Origin: Opisthorchis felineus
Taxonomy: Eukaryota; Platyhelminthes; Trematoda; Opisthorchiida; Opisthorchiidae
DNA length: 64,000 nt
Direction: 5' to 3'
Assembly: GCA_004794785.1 (NCBI GenBank)
Contig: SJOL01003083.1
Location: 90,125 to 154,124, forward strand
Shown: piece by piece, positions 39,001 through 48,000 of the stretch
How the letters are laid out: each line of letters opens with the position of its first letter
Numbering within the stretch: position 1 is the stretch's first letter
The notes under the pieces: generated by a model
Database searches by the model: none
What the model was told of the DNA's origin: nothing
The model's input: the letters and a program-made list of their open reading frames with translations, nothing else
Program-made: the position numbers and the translations under genes

Positions 39001-42000
39001 GTGAAATTTAGAGCCATGATGACTGCCCTGAGAACATCCCCTAATAAGTACGGTTTTCGAAACAATGAGCAAAAGCTCGACTTTTTCCACAATCCAGGGT
39101 AGCGCTCAGTTACTCCTTGCTGTGAGAGGAAGTCTTGGTATGATTAGTGGAACACAAATCTTAGCTGGATGTTGTTTTTGATAATAACGTGTCATGAAAG
39201 GCACCACAAACTTGACCAGCTGTTGTGTAGTTTCTATTCGAACTGCACATCTTACTGTGGCCTGTCCTGAACAGGCAGGCCTACTAAACAAACCAACGCT
39301 GGCTGCGTGGGGAAGGGTGCATACACTGAAGCGCTTATGGTCGAGAAATACTCAAAGGCTACGATTGACAGGAACACGCGGCAAGTGACGATGCACAGGG
39401 ACGCACTTTGTACGACAATGCAATACGGTTACGTTGATGATGATGATACCTAAAATCAGCATTCTGCTAAACGAACCGACCATGCTAAATCACCCCAAAC
39501 ATCTCAGATAGCCGACACAGATCTACTGCCCCTCACCGCACTGTTTTGCCGGACTTCGCCGTACTGCCCCTTCCCAAAACAACCTCCTGTGGTTCCTTTA
39601 ACTAAGTCGGTGGTATACAGCATGCGCAAGCTTTTATCCGTAACTGTGACATAATCCTCAGCAACAGCAAATAGAGAAAAAAAACTTGAAAAATCTAGCT
39701 CAATGGGTAAACCAGCGGTTTTAAAGATTATTCAGAATGCAAGCACCTCACTATCTAAGTACATTTTACTGATCCACATAACATATTTTATGCTAATAAC
39801 GCCCACATTTTACAAAAATAAACAGGGAAATAGAATGTAGAGTACTCCTTCCTGACTAGATAGAACCACCAACTGACTTCGTAGCCGTTTTTGCTGCAAC
39901 ATGGTAAAACTCTAAACCTGACGACGTTCTCTAATCCCACGACGTAAGAGATAGGCACAAAATACGGAATTGAAATAAATTAACCGCTGAGAAGCATTCC
40001 TCCAATATACAAATCGAAAAACCTACCTGAGGCGATGATTGTTCGACAGATTTCTTCAGCTTCATCGAATTGGTCGTTGTTCAAAAACCGCTCGGCCTCT
40101 CCCAAATACTGGGCCAGTTCGACAGATAGACGGTTCTTTGGCGCCTAGTAACAGACGGTGTGAAAGCAGAAAATAAAGCGATTTCAGGGAGAAATAACCA
40201 TGAATCGCAACCTGACTTGTGTCACAACGAACATAGAAATGACAGTGGTAAAAAACACAACATGCAACGTATGGAATATAGAATTGATTAACCGCGGATA
40301 GGTCACAGTATAACACAACCTACACCAAACCGTTATGTAGCACCGTTAGTATGATAGCAACGTCCAACACTATCTTAGAGTCTTGCTAGACAGATCGACA
40401 ACAGGTACACCGAGTATGCCGGCAAAATGTAGCACGGCATCTGGGAGTTCGACGATATGGTGGGTTACGTATAACTAGGATTCCATGTGCTGTATGTGGT
40501 CCACGCAGCTTTACAGTAGTCACGGTACCCGCACACACCACCCCACATACCCAATGACATGACCATGACTGCTGACCTTGCAAACTAACCTTGGCTGTCT
40601 AATACCTCCCAGCGTTCCAATAGGTATTTTGCTGCCTGCGCTCCATTAAAATCAATGAGCATGTACGTAATAAATGAGCGATGATCTCCGTGTCCAGCTT
40701 AGACAACTTCTCTTTTGTATATTTCAAGCACGTGAATTGGTATACTTTACCTCGCATTTTTGGTGGTACGGTGGAAGTTTGGAATTTTTCAATGGATATT
40801 TCGTCCTATGAGTGAATTCAGCGTACGCAGGAAGTCCTAGAAACACCATACAGGTGGTTAGTTCTTGATGGGGATCACCAGCAGTGCGCACCTCAGGGAT
40901 TTCCGTGGGGATTCGAACTAGCAACCTTCAGACTAGTAGTTGAAGACTAAACTGTTCGGCCACGAGCGGCTACTCAGCGACGTGGCTAACTCCAACTTAG
41001 ATAGGAAACTCCAGTCACAAGGGACAGGCTCTGTTTCCCAGGCGGAATGTGCAGAAACTGAAGTGTTTGGCGAGACAATACCTGTATACTTTTTTTTTTG
41101 GGGGGGGGGTGCAATTCTCTCATGAATCTTTTATGTTTTCGAGGCTGCTGACAACGTGAATAATCTGTACTTGACTAGGGGCCCCCGATTTTTGTCCATC
41201 AGAGGTTGTAGAGGATGGTTTTTACCAGAGCTAACACGAATTGAGTGGAGAAGCTTACTCGAATCCTTAGCGTTCGGGGCTTTTTCCATATTTACAGTCA
41301 TATATGATCAATACGAAATAAGGCTGTTTCTGGCAGGCCTACTGGCGTCCTGTCAACTAATTCGGAATCCATAGTGCTAGGTTCTGAAATCTAGTCTTTG
41401 TCGTTTGGTAGTGTAATCAAGACAGCTTTTCGAAAGCTGCTGGATAGATGCCTGGAATATGGACCACTGAAAATGAAATCGGGGATGGCGCAAGTTGTTG
41501 ACTGACGATTGCTTTGCTGTGCCATAAAAGGGGTTGGTGTGAGGCTCTATGCACCCGAGTAGAATGACGCTCATGTATTTCAGGGGTAGATGTAGTTGTC
41601 TCGTAGGAAGATGGACTCTCACGCACGGCTTCCGCACTTTCGACTCAAGCACTTCGATGCAACCGACAATCTTCTAAATCTACGGGCTGAGATTCTATTA
41701 GCACGGGCAATGCGATCATCATTCGAGTGACATGCTGTTGAATACCGTTTAGGATGACAGAACTGGGTATTGTGGATGACCAGGTCACTCGACGCAATGT
41801 AGCTGGAATTTTGTTGATGCTTTCATTTAGATGTCTTACGCCGGATAAGGAGAGTGGGGCGGTCTGACCGGTCCAAACAAGCATTTCAGTCACCCATAAC
41901 TAACAGCATATCGCGCCTAGATATTCCACCCACCGAATTCCAAACGGCTCAGTGGATAAGGCATGAATTTACTGACCGGAAGGTACATGATCAGCCTTGG

Positions 42001-45000
42001 CACCTCGACTGCCTTTGTTTAGGCTTGGGCAACCTGGTGGTATCTCAGTCTTCATGTTTCCTCCGGGTGGCATGGCAGCTGGATACCGAAAACGTGTTAG
42101 AGTTGAACGGTCATTATTTTGTTTCACCCAACGCACTCTTAAGCTCATCAGAAAACTCTTCTGGACGGCGGAATTCTTTTAAGAGGAAGGCGCGTGGACG
42201 TAAACTACAGCTACATTCAGGAGGGGTACCTCTAAATCGGTAGCGAAGCATTAGAGTTGAACACTGATGTCGAGCTGTCGATGATGATAGCTGAGTTGTT
42301 CACAAAAACACTGTGATAGCACCAGTGGTATGTGTCCATTTCCGTTACAAGGATCAGTGTGATGCCTGAGCTTGGTGGCTTGATCTCAAACAGACATGAG
42401 ATATGTAGCCGAAGTCGCGTAGATGAACAATCATTGTTACTGTAACCACTCAACAGAGCGCGCATGTGAAATGGCCTTCTTGTGTGGACAACCCCAGCTC
42501 CCTTACTTCTCGCCCATTCGGCTAAATCAGTACGAAGCGCGTCGCTTCCCGGAAATGCCGTAACGAGTTGATTGATTCAAACATGTTCGTGAGGTAACGA
42601 TTGGAAATGATACACGTAATGCTGACGGTGTCACTCGGCTTTTGCTCGATGGAAACCTTTAGCCTTCGCACAACCGAGTGCGATTTGCAACGTAGCAGAA
42701 ATACCGTCAACAACTGTGGAACACAACGGCCATTATGGCCGATAGAATCTGAAAGCGATCTTATTCACCCAGTTAGCCGGAACGGATGAGTGTTATTGCC
42801 ATCGCTGGCTAACAAACACAGTTTTGCCAACTTCCCTATGCGAAAGACCAATGAGTACTTTGGGGGCTGTTGGAAATATTTGTAGAGACCATCACTAGTT
42901 TCCTCTTTTTAGGGCTCATTGGGTAATCTTATCCCCTAATTTACACATTGAATGCGAACTTGTATGTATATGGTTTATAAGCCATCAACCCAATATACCT
43001 CACAAAGGGTGACTTAAGTTCCAGTTGAAGCCATACTTAAAATAAAGAGGTATTTTCCTTGATGTCACTAAATACAAGGTCGATGAAAACCCTTGAATGA
43101 TCCACGGAGTTTTACCTTTTTGAGGGTTGGTCACGTAGGCCTGTTCTCTGTATTCGAACACCGAATTGGAAGTAGGGGAGTTAAGCACCAATTTTCAGAT
43201 TATGATGGTCATGACAAAAACACAGAATAGTCCCATCGGCCGATTGTACCGCACAGAGGCCTCCTCGTTTTTCAGTTGAAACGATCTTTTTCCTGAAACC
43301 ATACTACTTAGGTGTTTCACGAAGACTCTTTGACAGCCAATCATTTCAATTTATGAGTGAAGACATGACCTTACAAACGTCAAATCTGGTGTTTAAGGAC
43401 GAAACAAGATTCATGGACTAGGCTTATCTGGTAAATTTCCGAAAAAGCAAAACCGGTAAAGGGCTGTCAAAAGATCTGCAACCCAATCAAGAAAATTCAT
43501 TGAAGTATTCCGTCTGCAAGGCACTCAGGAACGGCACCGTCATGATTATCTAAACCATACTTTTCATATATCATTAAAGTGACTGATAGTCTGGCTATAG
43601 TCTACGACCATACGTCTCTTGTGGTTCGTACTGCGCGTTACAAGCACTGGTGCCCTCCATGGATCCCTGTTATGTACTAGTATCAACTGTACCCCACATG
43701 AACGTTTCCAGCCGATCACATGACGATCAGCTGGCTTACTGTCTCTGGGCCGATCCTTTTAAAACGCAATGATCGTGCCTCTAAATATGACCCTCTGGTA
43801 GAGGAAGTGGAGCTCGTCAATTGTACTCCACAGTACGCCCACATAGTTCGTCCAGATGGCAAACACGAAACCATATCCTTACGCCGCTCGGCTCCTAAAG
43901 GCAACAGCATGATATCCGACAATTCCGACACAACTGGAACCAGCACATATCGCCAAACAAGAGCAACCTCACCCAACACCATCAGTCCACCGTGACTGTT
44001 CAGAAACTGAAATCTTGCCTATTAACGATGCCCCATCATCCCATTCTAGTGCAGACCCAGAAAATCACTTGGATATTCTTATACGACAACAGGCCACTCA
44101 CCCATATAATCTGCGCAACACAGAGGGGTCAACGATTCCATGTGAATATTTTTTACAAACTCTTGTTCGCCGCAAAAGTACATACTTACTCCAAGGTGGG
44201 GTGAACGTTATGACTATCTAAACCATACTTTTCACATATATATTTTCAGCTCATGTACTATCGGTATTGGGCGATTAAAGCGTACTTTACGCCCTTCTAT
44301 TCTGTCTTCCTTCTAATCTCGACCTGGAAACACTCAACTGTCACAACAGGCTTACAATCAACAATATATCCTAAACAAAACAAAGTGACCATCTTACTCT
44401 CTTCTTCCGGGCCTTTCTCCGTCGTTGTTCTTTGGCTAGAGAGAGGGCAAACGGAAAAGCAGACACGACGACGATGATTAAAAAAAATGAAACTCAATGT
44501 CCGTCAACCTGTACGATAATGGTCTCAGAATTCCTATATCACGGGACGGTACAGCTCTGCGGGCTAAATGAAAATACAGCCAACTTATACAGTGAAACCT
44601 CAAACAGCGACCGTCCCTTTACTGTGACCAGTTTCTACCAACCCTGGAAATTAAAGTTGGGACCGGCATGAAATAAATCCACACTTTCTCGAAGGTAATA
44701 GCTAAACCCCTGTCTAAAATTTAAAAATGACGCCAATGTTCTATTAAGACACTCAAATTCACGGGCAAGCGCCGGGTCGCAACATACCTCACAACGCCCA
44801 CCTATCTAGAACGACTAATTTCGGCTGATATCTCAACGGTCAGCGTAGGCTATATTGTACCGAAACTATAAATTAACCCACTAGCATTAACTCAACAATA
44901 CAGCAGTGTTTCGATTTCGATTTGGGGTTCCTGAAGCCGTGAGCAATCGAATGAATTGCCATAGGACAAATTACAAAACAGAGAAACAATCTATTCAAGG

Positions 45001-48000
45001 GCTCCAACCTGACGTTCCCAGGGGCCACTGGATCTAGCGAAATTCATTTAGGAAACGACTGATTCCCCAATTGAATACACATAAAACACTTCCTACAGCG
45101 TTTCTGTTGATGTAAAATCCAAATTACTAACACATAACGCTGTGCTTCAAATGGCGTTTAATTTCGTCGTACCAACTCTTTATGAACCACTGTTCGCTGA
45201 AGTCCGTTCGAATGAAACTTGTAGCCTGAAGGTAAGCCTGTAGTTCTTTGAAAGTATCCTCCCCGCATTATTGCTCCGTGCAAGCCATTAACGGACGCCA
45301 GCTAGGCCATAGAGTGAAATTCAAAATGGACCTCAGAAGCTGTGCGGTACCCAGTGCACCAGCGATTCAAGTTGTGGAGCGGTCCAACGGAAACCTTTCG
45401 GCGTAGTTAGTTATTAGTGGCAGTGTTTCCAGGAGTCTCCTGTTTTCCGTGCATCATTTTCAGAATCTCTGAAGTGAAGTACCTTACTCAAAACCTTAAT
45501 TACCGCGCAAATGTGTTGTATATTATTTGAGGATAGGTTTTTTTTTAGCAGGTTTTCCAAATTTGGCCAACCAACAGGCCATTTTATGACTGTTGCGGAC
45601 ACAGTATCGCCTCCTGCAAAATTGTTTTTTAAAGGGTTCCCTGAGATTCAAAACGAAGCCCGTGTTACTAAGTCGTCTTTAAGTAAGTTGGTTGATTTTC
45701 CGTCTTACGGTACTCGCGAGAACTGTCGTCTCCCAAGACGTACAGTGGGTATGGAGGCCGATTTGCTTACCAAGCATGTGTCTTGATCCAATGAAACAAA
45801 TCATTAGACACTTTGAAAGCCAAAACAGAACATTCATGCTCAATCAGCCAGTAGTTCACTCAGACTATGAGGCACGGACAACAGTCCTTTTCCAACGCTC
45901 TTCTCACCTTCACTCTCTAAACTAGTTCCAAGTTCACAATGGACCGAGTTTTATTCAGGGGGACTTAGATTTTTTCGAAAGAATACATGGTTTCCCTTGA
46001 GATAAATAGTAGTAACAGGTAGGATAAAACAACCCGAAAGCTGGTCCACAGACCTTAGAGGATGTTAAAAAAATTTACTAGCTGCCACAGTGCTTCTCCA
46101 AAGATGGAATATTACCGATATTCCTGTCCTAACTGTTATTTTGCTCTCAAAAAATGTACTCATTCTGAGACAGGCTATCGAGGTTTCTGACCTATCATGC
46201 ACCGGAGTAAAACCAGTTCCAAATGTTCTCACTCTTCTTTTGAACAAGTTACAAAATGAAAGCTGCCACTTTTGATGGGAGAACGTTGACACAGGGACAT
46301 TTGAAACTGACGCAGTTTGAAATTTCAGTAAACCTAAGGAAGTTGGCAAAATATCAGCGTAGAGAAGTAAGTAGAAAAGCAGTCATTTTACTGGTGAGTT
46401 ACTACTTAAGTCAAGGGGGATAATCGGCTGTACTCCGAAGCTGCATAACCAACATTCGCTCTGCAGCTAATCCACTAGAAGCCACACAGGTAGTGTTGTT
46501 ACCACGTACGGTGACTTTAAGTAAATCTACATACGTGCACCAGAATAGTAGTGTGAGATTGTACAGCTACGTTAGAAACAGACGAACGTTTTGCATTTGT
46601 TGCAAAAGGTTACAGAATACAGCACACCCTTCGTTGTGCTGTCGTCCCCTTAAAGACAAGCCTCGCACCTTGTACCGAAATGACGGAATAGTTGAACACG
46701 GTGTTAGTGTCTGTGCATCAGCCTCACCACACTGACCTTAGAGAGTACGCTCCGAAAACATTTTCTCCTTTCGAAATGGGGTTGCACAACACTGTGCACC
46801 AATTATTGAAGAAACTGCCTGTTTCGGGGCATTTTTGTATCCAGGTTGTTCACATACAAGAGGCTAAAACGAGCTGTTGCTTGCTACCACTTTGTTCAAC
46901 CAAACCTTCCAACAGTCAGTCGTCTGTGGGATAACAAAAAACTATTTAACGTGAGGAAACTCACGCGTAACCCTGTCCCTCATTTACTGTGTCCCATTGC
47001 TTTTGATGTTCTTTTATTGGAAAACGGGCGGATGGCACAGGATGCACTGTCGGTGAAGAAATCTCAGTTCATTCGAGCGATGGCTCATTTGTTTAAGACT
47101 TTACAGTCACATTTACATAACATCAGACAGAATTTTAAGGCTGTTAAAAGCGGTTGGTAAGCTTGTACTTCTTGTGACAAGACGACGCAGACAATCGCCT
47201 GTCTTTGCGTCATTGGGATGCGACATTATACACGACGAATCTGTCCGCAGTAGCCATACATCTGGGTCTGGCTAGGTCGAAACGACCTCTGCCTCTCGAC
47301 TTTCCCTGTCTAGGCTTGGGCAACCTAGCAGTATCCCAGCCCTCGTACTTCCTTCTGGTGGCATGGCAGTTAGGCACCGAAGGGGTGCTACAGCCGAACG
47401 ATTTCAAATGATCCAAATCGTCAAGTTAATTTTGCTGTTGGCTGGATTGGCTTTTAAAGCTTGGTCGGAAAGACGCGACCGCTCCCTTCCCCAACACTAC
47501 AATTTTATCCTGTGAATAGCTATTCACTAGAACTCAGAATTACCAGTTTCATGAAAATGAAAAAGGGTGTCTTACGCACCTAAGAATATCGAAACTATGT
47601 GAGGTACGTTTAGGGTACGTGAAATACAAATATTATTCACTTATGAGGAGATCACACCGCATTCTGTACCTGGTTTTGTCATACAGCCAATAGTAGGTAT
47701 TAGAAGCTCTCTACACGATTAACGCTTATTTCAATGATGCATCGACGAATCCTGAAAATGGTCGACAGTAAGATGGATGCGATAAATGTTCCGTAAGCTT
47801 ACCCATCCCTGGTTTAGTTAAAGAAACTCGGAAAACCTGTCCAAGAATAATTGGGATCAGGGAGTCGCCATCAAGGGATACAACCTTTTAACAAAAACTA
47901 ATTAGTTCCGAACACGCACTCGCATGGGATACTGTGACCAACTATATTTGTAAAGCTCATAGTTGTGTAGATAGAAGGGTGACTAGGGTCCTCAATCGAA

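Noticed and set aside
41377..41893. Minus-strand frames as GTF3C3 exons
   Set aside because: No similarity to the expected basic linker; the 44398-44435 microexon satisfies both phases.
42130..42165. Antisense CTGATGAG with GAAAC 19 nt later
   Set aside because: The intervening bases do not form a stem and flanks do not pair; it is inside the tail region of a SINE copy.
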